From: Brunnivagina elsteri CCALA 953
Lineage (GTDB): Bacteria; Cyanobacteriota; Cyanobacteriia; Cyanobacteriales; Nostocaceae
Assembly: GCF_002289455.1 (NCBI RefSeq)
Contig: NZ_NTFS01000010.1
Coordinates: forward strand, 1 to 38,173
Direction: 5' to 3'
Length of the DNA: 38,173 nucleotides
Part shown: piece by piece, positions 18,717-27,253 of the stretch
Layout: each line of letters opens with the position of its first letter
How positions within the stretch are numbered: the first letter of the stretch is position 1
Made by a program: the position numbers and the translations under genes
The notes under the pieces: generated by a model
What the model was told of the DNA's origin: nothing
Databases searched by the model: none
What the model saw: the letters and a program-made list of their open reading frames with translations, nothing else

Positions 18717-20990
18717 TCATTTATTCAATTCACCCAACAAAGCATACGCTTCATTTATTTGACGCATTTTCTCCTGTGCTTCCTGTAACTGTTGTGCTTT
18801 ACCAACAAACAAATCAGGATGCCATTTTTTTACTAACTTTTTATAAGCTTGTTTAACCTCATCCATCGTCGCACCATCTTTTAACCCCAATACCACATAC
18901 CCACAAGCAATCTTATCTTTTTCGATTTGCGTTTTCGATTGATTCTTAACTTGATTTGATTGCTGTTGTTGAGTTCTATTCCCAGAAGAACCCATATTAG
19001 CTTTCATTTGTGCAATTTCCTCATCAATTTCCCAATTCCGAAACTTCCCATCTAGTTCAGGTAAATGTTGTTTTGGATGGTATTTTTGGTATGAAGATTT
19101 TGTAGAAGTTGCATTAGAATTAGAAAAATTAGATGTAGAGTAATTACTTGTTTGTTGTTGCTTTGGAATCTTATTTTCAGGTTTTAATTCTTCTACTTTC
19201 TTACTTTCAACTTTCCTAGTTCCCACATCTTCCCTTATTCCTACCCCTTGAGAACGATAAACAGATTGATAATTACTAGTTTTTTGTCCTGCTACTGTTT
19301 CCACATGAAAATCACTGTGTATATCAATTCCCAAACAATTTACTAAAGCTTGATTTAATTCACTTAAACAAACTTGCCAGCATCGTAACTCTTCTCGAAG
19401 CAGAATAATGTCCGATGATTCCTTACTTTCGACAAACTTAATCACCCTTTCCGAACTGCGATCGCACTCTGCTAAAATCAATAATCCTTGACGACTAAAC
19501 TCGCTTAAATACCCATCAACCGCATCGAGACACAATTTTGCAACCTGCTGATGATAGGATTCATTGGATGATTTTTCATCTTGTTGTTGTATATTTTTAT
19601 TCACTAAATAACTAATACTACCTAAAACTGCCGCACCAACAGGACCACCTAAAAGCCAACCAATGCCACCACCAACCGCAAGGGAACCTGTTTCATTCAA
19701 ATCGCCAGAATTACCATTTTTATCAGGTAAGGTAACTTGTGGATGCTTAGGGAAGGGTATTAGCAAATCATTTGGTCTTTCATTCTGGAAAAAATCATCA
19801 GCTTGATACAACCATTTCGTAACAGCTTGCTGCAATTCCTGTAAATCCTTCTTTAAAGTTTCCCTTTCCCAACTAGAAAAATTATCCTGTGCAAGTGCGA
19901 TCGCACCATCACCTTGATATTTTTCCCGCAATTTTGACAAAGCTAACCATTCGCGTAATTTCGTTGTGCTAGCAGTAAAACCTTGTTTAATTAATCCTTC
20001 AGCTTTTCTTTTTATCTCGTTTGCAGCATTACTTTTCTCATTGATTTTTTGAACTTGATGTTGAATCGGGTTAATTTTCTCTTTTAATTCCAATTGAAGT
20101 TTGAAAGCAACAGCTTGAACTCTTGGTTTACTTACTACTTGATTATTTTGTTTTAAAATTCCCGCGATATTTTGTAATGCAGTTTCAAACTCAACTAAAC
20201 CACTTGTATTTGCTGCTGAAACATCACCTTTAAGTCTTGCACGCAGAGCAGGTAATGCATCAACTCGATATAAATTACTAAAACCAGGGGGTAATTCAGC
20301 ACGAAAACTTTCAGCTACAAACCGTAATCTATTTTGAACTTCTTTTTGTTCTTCTGGTTCTAATAAATTCAAAAAATTAGCAACAAAAATAACTGTTTTA
20401 ATCCCTCTATCTAATAACCAATCACGCAAATTTTCCCGTTCACCTAATGTCATTAACTTGCGTGCATCGAGTAATTGTACAACTAAATCAGCACTTAATA
20501 ATTGCTCTCTGACTAAATTATCCTGAGCTTCTCTATCATTGGTTCCCGGTAAATCGAGAAATTCAATTCCGGTTTCTAAAAATGAGTGGGGATAAAATAC
20601 TTCCACAGAAGCAACATCACCTCGCATCCTTCTATCATTATCTAAAATTGCAAATTGCTTTAAAATATCAGTGCCACTACGATATATTTCACTGCCATCA
20701 GCAAGTATAATTCTTGTTCTAATATCGCTGCCATATTTAACAGTAATTGCCGCTCCAGTTGTGGGAATTAAGTCAATCGGTAAAGTTTTACTTCCCAACA
20801 TAGCATTTAACAAAGTGGATTTGCCATGATTAAAAGGACCAAATACCGCAATCCGAAAGTTCGGATTATTTAGATAGTTACAGATTGCTAAAATATCTTT
20901 ATTTAATTGCGATTTTATATTTAAACTTAGCGATTTAGATGTATTTTTTAGTGCTTCTATAAGTTTCTGATAATTTTTAGATTGTTCCAT
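18717..20990 (-). CDS. Dynamin-family GTPase with C-terminal J domain
   Basis: This 757-residue protein starts with a dynamin-type G domain: Walker A GPFNHGKST (51-59), switch Thr in PTTGA (77-78), and G3 DLPG (146-149). The G4 position reads VANFLNLL instead of the usual N/T-K-x-D, so base recognition may be altered. Helical stalk-like segments follow. A Gly-rich hydrophobic stretch (GGGIGWLLGGPVGAAVLGSIS, in two blocks near residue 445) could be a membrane paddle. A Gln/Ser/Asn-rich linker covers about 560-690. The last 66 residues are a J domain (GYVVLGLKDGATMDEVKQAY, HPD at 724-726). The J domain should recruit and stimulate an Hsp70 (DnaK). It lies 124 bases downstream of the BDLP gene on the same strand. 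Coupling of dynamin assembly to DnaK is my inference. Confidence 0.88.
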   Translation of the reverse strand: MEQSKNYQKLIEALKNTSKSLSLNIKSQLNKDILAICNYLNNPNFRIAVFGPFNHGKSTLLNAMLGSKTLPIDLIPTTGAAITVKYGSDIRTRIILADGSEIYRSGTDILKQFAILDNDRRMRGDVASVEVFYPHSFLETGIEFLDLPGTNDREAQDNLVREQLLSADLVVQLLDARKLMTLGERENLRDWLLDRGIKTVIFVANFLNLLEPEEQKEVQNRLRFVAESFRAELPPGFSNLYRVDALPALRARLKGDVSAANTSGLVEFETALQNIAGILKQNNQVVSKPRVQAVAFKLQLELKEKINPIQHQVQKINEKSNAANEIKRKAEGLIKQGFTASTTKLREWLALSKLREKYQGDGAIALAQDNFSSWERETLKKDLQELQQAVTKWLYQADDFFQNERPNDLLIPFPKHPQVTLPDKNGNSGDLNETGSLAVGGGIGWLLGGPVGAAVLGSISYLVNKNIQQQDEKSSNESYHQQVAKLCLDAVDGYLSEFSRQGLLILAECDRSSERVIKFVESKESSDIILLREELRCWQVCLSELNQALVNCLGIDIHSDFHVETVAGQKTSNYQSVYRSQGVGIREDVGTRKVESKKVEELKPENKIPKQQQTSNYSTSNFSNSNATSTKSSYQKYHPKQHLPELDGKFRNWEIDEEIAQMKANMGSSGNRTQQQQSNQVKNQSKTQIEKDKIACGYVVLGLKDGATMDEVKQAYKKLVKKWHPDLFVGKAQQLQEAQEKMRQINEAYALLGELNK

Positions 20991-21033
20991 TTTCCCTAAT
21001 TTTCATATTTGTATTTTATTTATTTATTTTATT

Positions 21034-21060
21034 ATATCCCTGACTTCTAGTCAGGGATAT
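21034..21060. repeat. Perfect palindrome in the gap between the two dynamin genes
   Basis: ATATCCCTGACT and AGTCAGGGATAT form a 12-bp stem with a 3-base loop. It lies between the BDLP stop and the downstream dynamin-J start. If the cassette is one transcript, it would form a strong RNA hairpin and could reduce expression of the second gene. It belongs to the same family as the palindromes near 23877 and 35451. Confidence 0.8.
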
Positions 21061-21114
21061 GTATATGTATGATGGTAGGAAGCCAGAGATATGATAGGTG
21101 GAATACTTCGTTTA

Positions 21115-23196
21115 TTAACTGTAATAACTTAATAAGTTATTGTAAGCAGATTCAATTGTCTGCAACTGACCAAAAACATCTTCCTCTAACTTCCTTAAAC
21201 GCTTTAATTCAGCTTCCCGATTAACTTCACGACTTTCCTTTTGCTTCAACAAATTATCTAATTCTGATTTACGCGATTGAATGTCGTCATTAATTCTGAC
21301 ACTAACTTCCCGCTCATAAGCATCAAAACACTCTTTGACAGCATCGTAAACAGTTTTAGATTGCTCATTGGCAACCTTTGGAAGATATTTAACTAACTCT
21401 TTCCTAGCGGTTTTAACTAACTCCTTCCTTGCTTGATCAGCTTGTAATATTCCCACACCTAAACCCAGCAAAGCAAATCCAATTGGACCAAGAAAAATAC
21501 CCGTAACTGCCGAAATTAAACCACCAACTCCCAGCACAGTAAAGTAATTTAATAAGATATTCTTCCAATCAAAACCTGCTCCTGCCATTGCAAAACCTGC
21601 CAGATTTCCCCTAGATAAAGACAACAAACCCATTGCCCATTTTGCCCAACTAGGTGCATTATCTTCTTCAGCAGATACATTCGGATGAAGTCGAACTTTT
21701 TCATCCGTTAATTTTTCGGTGATTTGATTAGTAATTTGATTATATGATTGACCATATTTTGCAGCACTTTTTGAAAGTTGTGCAAATGCAGTATTAATAT
21801 CCTTTTCTGCTGTCAAACTCCAAGCTGCAAACTTATCACCAATGTATTGTTCAAATGCTTTTTGAAGTGCCGTATTAAATGCTTCACGTTTTCCACTACT
21901 AAGAAAATCAAATACATTTAACTCCGGTTGATAGCGAAGAAAATCTGTTTCAAAAGTGTCATCCAGCTTCAATACATAATTGCGGAAAGAATCAGATATT
22001 TTATGTGCTTGATTATCCCGTGTTTGCAGAATTTCAGTTTTGAATTGGTCGCGAATAGTGGTAAGTTGATTAAATTCAGGTTCCACTGAACTGATACGCG
22101 ATCGCAATTCCTCCACTCCCTTTTCTAACAGAGGTATGCGTCTTTCAATCGCTTCATGGGTATTGGTTCCTACTTGACGTGCTAAGGTTCGTACTTGCCG
22201 TAATTCCGCTACTGCACGCTCTCTAGTCAGAAAAATGTTCAATGCAGCCATAAATTCGGGGAAACCTGTTCCCTCTAAGTCTGCTTGGGGATTTTTTAAG
22301 CGTTTGCGAAGTGCTTGAATGGACGAAAGTTCAAATACTCGTTCTTTGTATATATCTTGACCATCAACAAGACAGTATTCTGCCAGATTTGCTTGGAATA
22401 CTTGCCGCAAACGTCCTTCAGATTCCCGTAGTTCCTCTTCATCATCAGGATCGATTAATGCTTCTTTAACTTGATCCCAAGCATTAACTAAAAAGAATAC
22501 CGATAAACCACGACCTTTGATATAGTTTTCTAAATATCTTCTTTCACCTAATGTACAGGGTTGGGAAGCACGTAAGACAAATAAAATCGCATGACAATTA
22601 TTAATATAACCTAGTGATAATTCATTCCGAGCTTCCGTATCATTTAAACCAGGACTATCAATAATTTCAATCCCTTTTTCTAGTAAAGGCAAAGGATATT
22701 CAACTATTGCATGACTAACATTAGGAAATGCTTGTTTATTATCTTGCTCTAACCTTTTTGCTTCCGTAGGGTCAATGGTATATTTATGTTTAAATTCATC
22801 AAACCCCATATCTTGTGGTGGTTTATCATCGTTAAAATATACTGTAACTTTCTTCTGTGAACCGTAGCGCAATATCGTTAAAAGTGCAGTACAAGGATTG
22901 ACATCGCTAGGTAAAATTTTCTCCCCAATCAAAGCATTTAAAAACGTACTTTTACCTCGCTTCATATCACCCAAAACCATCAAGCGGAATACTCCACTAC
23001 GGAGGTTTTTACTAGCGACGCGCATATCTTCAATGTCGCGTTCTAAACTGAGTTTACCCGAATTGTTCTCACCAATTATTTCTGCATCATTAATACTATC
23101 AGCAATTTTATTTAGCGATACAGCAACTTCAGCACGGACTTGAACAACACGCTCCAAATCATTGATAAAAGTATCAGTTTCAAATTTACTTGTCAT
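21115..23196 (-). CDS. Bacterial dynamin-like protein (BDLP)
   Basis: This 693-residue membrane-remodelling GTPase has the same length as the structurally studied Nostoc punctiforme BDLP and, from memory, near-identical motif positions. G1 is GDMKRGKS (76-83, Lys82), the G2 Thr is in NPCTALL (T103), G3 is DSPG (180-183) and G4 is NAWD (238-241). Long helical neck and trunk segments follow. The hydrophobic paddle is GGLISAVTGIFLG and PIGFALLGLGVGIL near residues 560-595. The C-terminal helices contain LDNLLKQKESREVNREAEL. The family binds and tubulates lipid bilayers when GTP-bound. It starts 36 bases after the small membrane protein gene and precedes the dynamin-J gene, suggesting a functional set. 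The orthology claim is strong by recall but not searched. Confidence 0.93.
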   Translation of the reverse strand: MTSKFETDTFINDLERVVQVRAEVAVSLNKIADSINDAEIIGENNSGKLSLERDIEDMRVASKNLRSGVFRLMVLGDMKRGKSTFLNALIGEKILPSDVNPCTALLTILRYGSQKKVTVYFNDDKPPQDMGFDEFKHKYTIDPTEAKRLEQDNKQAFPNVSHAIVEYPLPLLEKGIEIIDSPGLNDTEARNELSLGYINNCHAILFVLRASQPCTLGERRYLENYIKGRGLSVFFLVNAWDQVKEALIDPDDEEELRESEGRLRQVFQANLAEYCLVDGQDIYKERVFELSSIQALRKRLKNPQADLEGTGFPEFMAALNIFLTRERAVAELRQVRTLARQVGTNTHEAIERRIPLLEKGVEELRSRISSVEPEFNQLTTIRDQFKTEILQTRDNQAHKISDSFRNYVLKLDDTFETDFLRYQPELNVFDFLSSGKREAFNTALQKAFEQYIGDKFAAWSLTAEKDINTAFAQLSKSAAKYGQSYNQITNQITEKLTDEKVRLHPNVSAEEDNAPSWAKWAMGLLSLSRGNLAGFAMAGAGFDWKNILLNYFTVLGVGGLISAVTGIFLGPIGFALLGLGVGILQADQARKELVKTARKELVKYLPKVANEQSKTVYDAVKECFDAYEREVSVRINDDIQSRKSELDNLLKQKESREVNREAELKRLRKLEEDVFGQLQTIESAYNNLLSYYS

Positions 23197-23232
23197 GCAC
23201 TTAATTCCTAATTTAGATATTACTTAAAATAA

Positions 23233-23562
23233 TTACTTTTTCTTTTCGAGAAATAGTTTATAACCAGCAAAAGCTAAAGCTCCAACGATGAAGACATTCG
23301 CAAAAACTGACGCAACTCTAACTGCAATTAACGCGACAACTCCAAGTCCAAATAACTTCAGACCGAGAACTGCTTTCCCTTTCCACAATTGCCCTTTCTC
23401 TTGATTTTTTACCTGGTCTTTTACTTTTGTGGTTTTGTATAACTTAATTGAATCTTGATTGACTTCTGCATCTAATTCTCGCAATCTCAACTCAGTTTCT
23501 TTTTGCCGAAGTTCCCTTTCAAGACGTTGTAACTCTTGTTCGCGTTCCTCTGGTGACTTCAT
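23233..23562 (-). CDS. Small coiled-coil membrane protein, first gene of dynamin cassette
   Basis: I do not recognise a named family for this 109-residue protein. The N-terminal ~35 residues are Glu/Arg/Gln rich with heptad spacing (EEREQELQRLERELRQKE), predicting a coiled coil. A basic linker follows (KVKDQVKNQEKGQLWKGK). The C-terminal half (about residues 66-104) is a hydrophobic hairpin or one to two membrane helices, ending in LEKKK. The topology suggests a cytosolic coil on a membrane anchor. It lies 36 bases upstream of the BDLP gene on the same strand and was probably the first gene of the transcript. A role as membrane adaptor for the dynamins is inference. Confidence 0.7.
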   Translation of the reverse strand: MKSPEEREQELQRLERELRQKETELRLRELDAEVNQDSIKLYKTTKVKDQVKNQEKGQLWKGKAVLGLKLFGLGVVALIAVRVASVFANVFIVGALAFAGYKLFLEKKK

Positions 23563-23639
23563 CTCCTTACCCCCAATGAAAGATAATATGATAATGAAAT
23601 AGTCATACTCATCCCAATTTTAAATGTAAATCTTAAGTT

Positions 23640-23683
23640 CAAACCTTAAAACCAAACCTTAAAACCAAACCTTAAAACCAAAC
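23640..23683. repeat. 13-bp tandem repeat upstream of dynamin cassette
   Basis: There are three exact copies of CAAACCTTAAAAC (23640-23652, 23653-23665, 23666-23678) and a partial fourth. It is 78 bases upstream of the first cassette gene. It might bind a regulator or just be a slippage repeat. The unit is too short and lacks the spacers of a CRISPR array. Confidence 0.9.
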
Positions 23684-23876
23684 ATCAATTACATGTAAAA
23701 TAACGTATCAGCAAAAAATCTTGCATCAGTGCAAATACTGCTTCAAATCGACCCCACTATACCTCTGAATTTAAGATAATCAAAGATGAATACCAAAAAT
23801 TAGGTTAGTATTCCGGAAATCTTACAAAAATTCTATAGTAATCCTATCTGACATCAGAAAAACTACGAACTAATAT

Positions 23877-23907
23877 CCCCAACCTCTTTAAAGAAGTCAG
23901 GGATATT
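23877..23907. repeat. Dispersed palindrome (TCCCCAACCTC..GAAGTCAGGGATAT)
   Basis: This imperfect inverted repeat of the same family as 21034-21060 and 35451-35481 lies beside the MITE-like element. Confidence 0.6.
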
Positions 23908-23923
23908 ATGACAACCACAGTAA

Positions 23924-24088
23924 AACCTCGTCTAACTTGAGAACTGTAGTTTTTCGTAAAGATTTTGAGATTGCTACCCTGCGGGTAGGCACGAAGTGAC
24001 TTCCGAAGGTAGACGCTAACGCGGCTACCTACGTCGTAATGACGGAACAGAATAATCAAAAACTCCAGGTTCCAAAATGGACGAGGTT
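23924..24088. repeat. MITE-like element, family B, copy 2
   Basis: The left end is AACCTCGTCTAACTTGAGAA and the reverse complement of the right end is AACCTCGTCCATTTTGGAAC. Both continue into a GTAGTTTTT or GGAGTTTTT core, giving about 30-base imperfect inverted repeats. The interior carries palindromes (CTACCCTGCGGGTAG and AGGTAG...CTACCT). It shares its ends with 2563-2668. Confidence 0.65.
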
Positions 24089-24163
24089 AAATAGTCACAA
24101 AAAACTGTTTTTATCTCGGAATAATTACCTGTATCTTAAACTGAAACTAGCCATTAAGAGTCT

Positions 24164-25525
24164 CTAAACCTTAGCCCCTGTATACCAACGAACTAACACC
24201 TTTGCTAGCTTTTCAGAGTCATGCTTCACGCATCCATCTTCATCCTCATGCATGACATTTGCCAAAACAATTCGTCTTCCCAGCTTTGTTACATCTTCTC
24301 GATCTAAAAAAACTGGATGGGAATTACTTTGAGAATAGCGAATTAACGCACGAGCAGAAGGTGATGTTTTATGAACTAACACCGCATTAAATAAAGCTCT
24401 ACCACATACTTTATCTATCGCTTGAATATGTTCCGCTACCGAGTATCCCTCAGTTTCCCCCGGTTGTGTCATGATATTGCAAATATAAATACGAGGAGCA
24501 TCTGTTGCTGCGATCGCATCAGCAATTTGCGGTACTATTAAGTTAGGAATCACACTAGTATAAAGGCTTCCCGGTCCCATAATAATATAGTCCGCTTCCT
24601 GGATTGCCTTAATTGCTGCGGGTAAAGCTGGGGGATTGGCAGGAGTACAACCCATGTCAACAATACTACCTCCAGCCTTAGAAATACTCGACTCCCCCTC
24701 AATTCGCCGACCATCAGCTAACTTAGCCCAAAGTCTCACATCACTTAGGGTTGCAGGTAGAACCTGTCCGCGAATCGCTAAGACCTTAGAACTGGCAGCA
24801 ACCGCACGTTCCAAATCACCAGTAATTTCACTTAAGGCAGTTAAAAATAAGTTACCAAAACTATGACCGCTCAAACCATCACCGACGCTAAAGCGGTATT
24901 GAAATAATTCCGTTAATAATTTTTCCTCATCCGCTAATGCTGCCAAGCAGTTACGAATATCCCCCGGTGGTAACACGCCAAATTCTTGCCGTAACCTTCC
25001 AGAAGACCCGCCATCGTCGGCTACAGTGACAATAGCCGTAATATTAGCGCTATAGGTCTTCAAACCCCGCAACAGGTTAGAAAGTCCCGTTCCTCCACCA
25101 ATCACAACTATTTTTGGTCCTCGGTACAACCGACGATGTGCCAGTAATACATCAACGAGTTCCTCATCAGCATTGGGACGAATTACCTCAGTAATTGAAC
25201 TGACAGTGCGGGTTTGTCCCCAAACGAGTAGCAACAAACCCAATACCATCACAAAAGGACCGCTAATGTAGTACGGTACAGTATCGGTGATTTTGCCCAG
25301 AAAATTTCTAATTAAGAGTGTTGCCCAGAAAATTGGCGTTAGTCGAATCCAAATCGCCAGTCCCAAAAAACCAAGCACCATACCCCCTAAACTAATTATT
25401 AGCCAGCGCTTGATTGCAAGACCAGGAGACAACCATTTGAACCACTGACTAATGCGATGGGGAGTGTGACGACGAGACTGCCGTTGCAGACTATTAAGAG
25501 CTTGTTTGATAAAACCAATTGACAT
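24164..25525 (-). CDS. YvcK/CofD-like protein with N-terminal membrane anchor
   Basis: This protein of about 453 residues is of the YvcK (gluconeogenesis factor)/2-phospho-L-lactate transferase-like family. Homologues bind UDP-sugars and affect cell-wall metabolism and morphology on gluconeogenic carbon. The nucleotide-binding motifs are GGGTGLS (143-149), [12 protein letters not shown] (from 168) and [10 protein letters not shown] (from 185). Two hydrophobic helices (about 41-65 and 85-103) precede the domain, so the enzyme is probably membrane-tethered. Such an extension is absent from Bacillus YvcK. I chose ATG 25525; a TTG at 25555 would add ten residues. It is divergent from ruvC across about 180 bases. 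Confidence 0.88.
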   Translation of the reverse strand: MSIGFIKQALNSLQRQSRRHTPHRISQWFKWLSPGLAIKRWLIISLGGMVLGFLGLAIWIRLTPIFWATLLIRNFLGKITDTVPYYISGPFVMVLGLLLLVWGQTRTVSSITEVIRPNADEELVDVLLAHRRLYRGPKIVVIGGGTGLSNLLRGLKTYSANITAIVTVADDGGSSGRLRQEFGVLPPGDIRNCLAALADEEKLLTELFQYRFSVGDGLSGHSFGNLFLTALSEITGDLERAVAASSKVLAIRGQVLPATLSDVRLWAKLADGRRIEGESSISKAGGSIVDMGCTPANPPALPAAIKAIQEADYIIMGPGSLYTSVIPNLIVPQIADAIAATDAPRIYICNIMTQPGETEGYSVAEHIQAIDKVCGRALFNAVLVHKTSPSARALIRYSQSNSHPVFLDREDVTKLGRRIVLANVMHEDEDGCVKHDSEKLAKVLVRWYTGAKV

Positions 25526-25708
25526 ACCAGCATTTTTTAGCAGTGGTTTAAACAATGATTAACAGAAAATGTACACTACCAGCTTGAAGCCCCAAGTGTG
25601 GAATTATTACATTTCCCAATTGGATTAGACTAAAAGCTGGTAATTAAAGTTGCTAATCTTACTAATGATAATTAATCTGTCTTGGTAAATTCAAATAAAT
25701 AAAAGTCT

Positions 25709-26200
25709 ATGTCCAAGTGTATTTTAGGAATCGATCCAGGATTTGCCATTTTAGGGTTTGGTGCGATTAGCTGTACGCAGAACCAAAACAGTTTACAGGA
25801 TACATCAGTACAGATGCTCGATTATGGTGCGATCGTTACGTCGGCAAAGGAGGAAATGGGAACGCGATTGTGTACGTTGTTTGATGATTTACATACCATA
25901 ATTGGAGAGATAAAGCCCGATTTAGTCGCAATCGAAAAACTGTTTTTTTATCGAATGGCAAACACCATATTAATCGCTCAAGCGCGAGGTGTCATCATGT
26001 TGGTACTTGCCCAGCACAAACTTCCGTATGTTGAGTTTACACCTGCTCAAATCAAACTAGCCTTAACTGGGTATGGTAATGCGGAAAAAATTGAAGTTCA
26101 AGAAGCTGTGGCACGGGAACTTAATTTAGATGAGATACCTAAACCTGATGATGCTGCCGATGGTTTAGCTGTAGCTTTGACAGCATGGTATCAATTTTAG
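25709..26200 (+). CDS. ruvC: Holliday junction resolvase RuvC
   Basis: RuvC cleaves Holliday junctions during recombination repair, acting with RuvAB as a dimer. At 163 residues it has the normal length. The acidic catalytic residues are in place: GIDPG (D9), VAIEKLFF (E76) and [13 protein letters not shown] (D148, D151). The Phe of the FF pair at 79-80 corresponds to the base-stacking residue. [13 protein letters not shown] gives the basic DNA-binding segment. It is an isolated gene followed by repeat-rich sequence. Confidence 0.96.
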   Translation: MSKCILGIDPGFAILGFGAISCTQNQNSLQDTSVQMLDYGAIVTSAKEEMGTRLCTLFDDLHTIIGEIKPDLVAIEKLFFYRMANTILIAQARGVIMLVLAQHKLPYVEFTPAQIKLALTGYGNAEKIEVQEAVARELNLDEIPKPDDAADGLAVALTAWYQF

Positions 26201-26261
26201 ACCGCCAACGGTTATAAACCACCGCAGCGCGTTGTCTATGGCGTTTCTCGGTTGTAAACAA

Positions 26262-26345
26262 TACAACGCGTTGCCGCAGGCTAGAATCTCGCGTAGATGC
26301 TGAGTCCCAAGGGGACACGCTACGCGAACGTTCCTCAGCATGACA
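26262..26345. repeat. Dispersed long palindrome with TGTCATGCTGA-type end
   Basis: AGAATCTCGCGTAGATGCTG leads to TCCTCAGCATGACA, with inner GGCTAGAATCT and ACACGCTACGCGAACG segments. It shares its TGTCATGCTGA(A/G) end with the interior of 9605-9741 and with 27377-27419. Confidence 0.55.
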
Positions 26346-26426
26346 ACACAGGATCATTCATTTTGTGGCTTACTCTAAGATAAATTTCTACCCGTTTATT
26401 AAGTGCGATCGCAATTTTTTGTAGCA

Positions 26427-26618
26427 TTGCAAAACCTTACTAGAATCACTCGCAATCCAGAAGTTATGGGTGGTAAACCCTGTATTAGAGGGATGCGCGT
26501 TACTGTTGGTACAATTGTTGGTTTAATGGCATCTGGACATTCTCCGATTGAAATAATTAAAGCATATCCATATTTAGAAGAAGCTGATATTTACGAAGCG
26601 CTTGCTTATGAAGTTTAG
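26427..26618 (+). CDS. DUF433 protein, antitoxin-like, without partner
   Basis: This small protein of about 63 residues is of the DUF433 family, which has a winged-helix-like fold and usually serves as antitoxin to a DUF5615 PIN-like toxin. ITRNPEVMGGKPCIRGMRVTVG is the family signature. SPIEIIKAYPYLEEADIYEALAYEV completes the domain. I place the start at TTG 26427 because family members begin just before the ITxNPxVMGGKP motif; a GTG at 26403 would start inside a GCGATCGC octamer. No DUF5615 gene follows, so it is an orphan or decayed half of a pair. Confidence 0.75.
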   Translation: MQNLTRITRNPEVMGGKPCIRGMRVTVGTIVGLMASGHSPIEIIKAYPYLEEADIYEALAYEV

Positions 26619-26642
26619 AGAAGTGCGATCGCGAGTACAATT

Positions 26643-26969
26643 TTAATCAATACAAACCTTTGTTTTAGCCTCATAATCAGATTTTTTATTCTTCACCGTA
26701 ATTTCTACATCGCAACCCAAAGCATTCAAAAAACGAAAAAGTCGTTCTGTTGAAAAACCTGATAGTTTACCTTTCATTAGGGATGAAATTTTAGGTTGGT
26801 CAATTCCTAATAATTGTGCGGCTTCAACTTGAGTGACATTTTGTTGGGTGATTATTTTACCAATTTGACGCACTAATTCGGCTTTCAGGAGTAATTCATC
26901 TGGGTTAGCTAAACCTAGATCGGTAAATACATTTCCGCTACTTTTCTGAACATTTATTTCTTCAGTCAT
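26643..26969 (-). CDS. XRE-family HTH protein, HigA/COG5606-like antitoxin
   Basis: This 108-residue DNA-binding protein has a helix-turn-helix in the second half (TQVEAAQLLGIDQPKISSLM) and then LSGFSTERLFRFLNALGCDVEITV, typical of COG5606 antitoxins paired with RelE/HigB-like toxins. The toxin gene, normally immediately upstream, is not seen. A palindrome 8 bases before the start codon is a likely autoregulatory operator. It converges on the DUF433 gene. Confidence 0.8.
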   Translation of the reverse strand: MTEEINVQKSSGNVFTDLGLANPDELLLKAELVRQIGKIITQQNVTQVEAAQLLGIDQPKISSLMKGKLSGFSTERLFRFLNALGCDVEITVKNKKSDYEAKTKVCID

Positions 26970-26977
26970 ATGCTTCT

Positions 26978-26999
26978 AATATGCTAGTTGTGGCATATT
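26978..26999. promoter_or_regulatory. Palindromic operator-like site before the HTH gene
   Basis: AATATGC and GCATATT are perfect 7-bp arms separated by 8 bases, located 8 bases upstream of the minus-strand HTH start codon. This arrangement is typical of antitoxin autoregulation. The assignment is inference. Confidence 0.5.
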
Positions 27000-27253
27000 T
27001 TGTCAATGGTATCTTAACTTTTGTTGTAATTGGAGAGGTGCGATCGCTTGTTTAATTCGCTTACCTAACAAGGTGTTTCAATAAAATAGCTGGAACTGTG
27101 CTGAGGTTGGAGAGGTGCGATCGCATTATTGTACTGGCACACACAATTCCCCTATAAATTAACTAGTTCTGCTATAGTACAGATACACTAAGAATTTTTA
27201 TGATTGTAGAAACTATAATTTAAAAGTTTTTGATTTGAACGGGATTGTGCTGT

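Larger units (their letters stand above)
23563..24163. other. Intergenic region with tandem repeat and MITE-like element
   Basis: This 601-base spacer lies between the YvcK-like gene and the dynamin cassette, both on the minus strand. It contains a 13-base tandem repeat 78 bases upstream of the cassette, a palindrome at 23877-23907 and a MITE-like element at 23924-24088. The cassette promoter should lie in 23563-23860. No gene is supported. Confidence 0.6.

Noticed and set aside
23640-23683. Possible CRISPR array
   Set aside because: The units are 13 bases and directly adjacent with no spacers; it is a simple tandem repeat.
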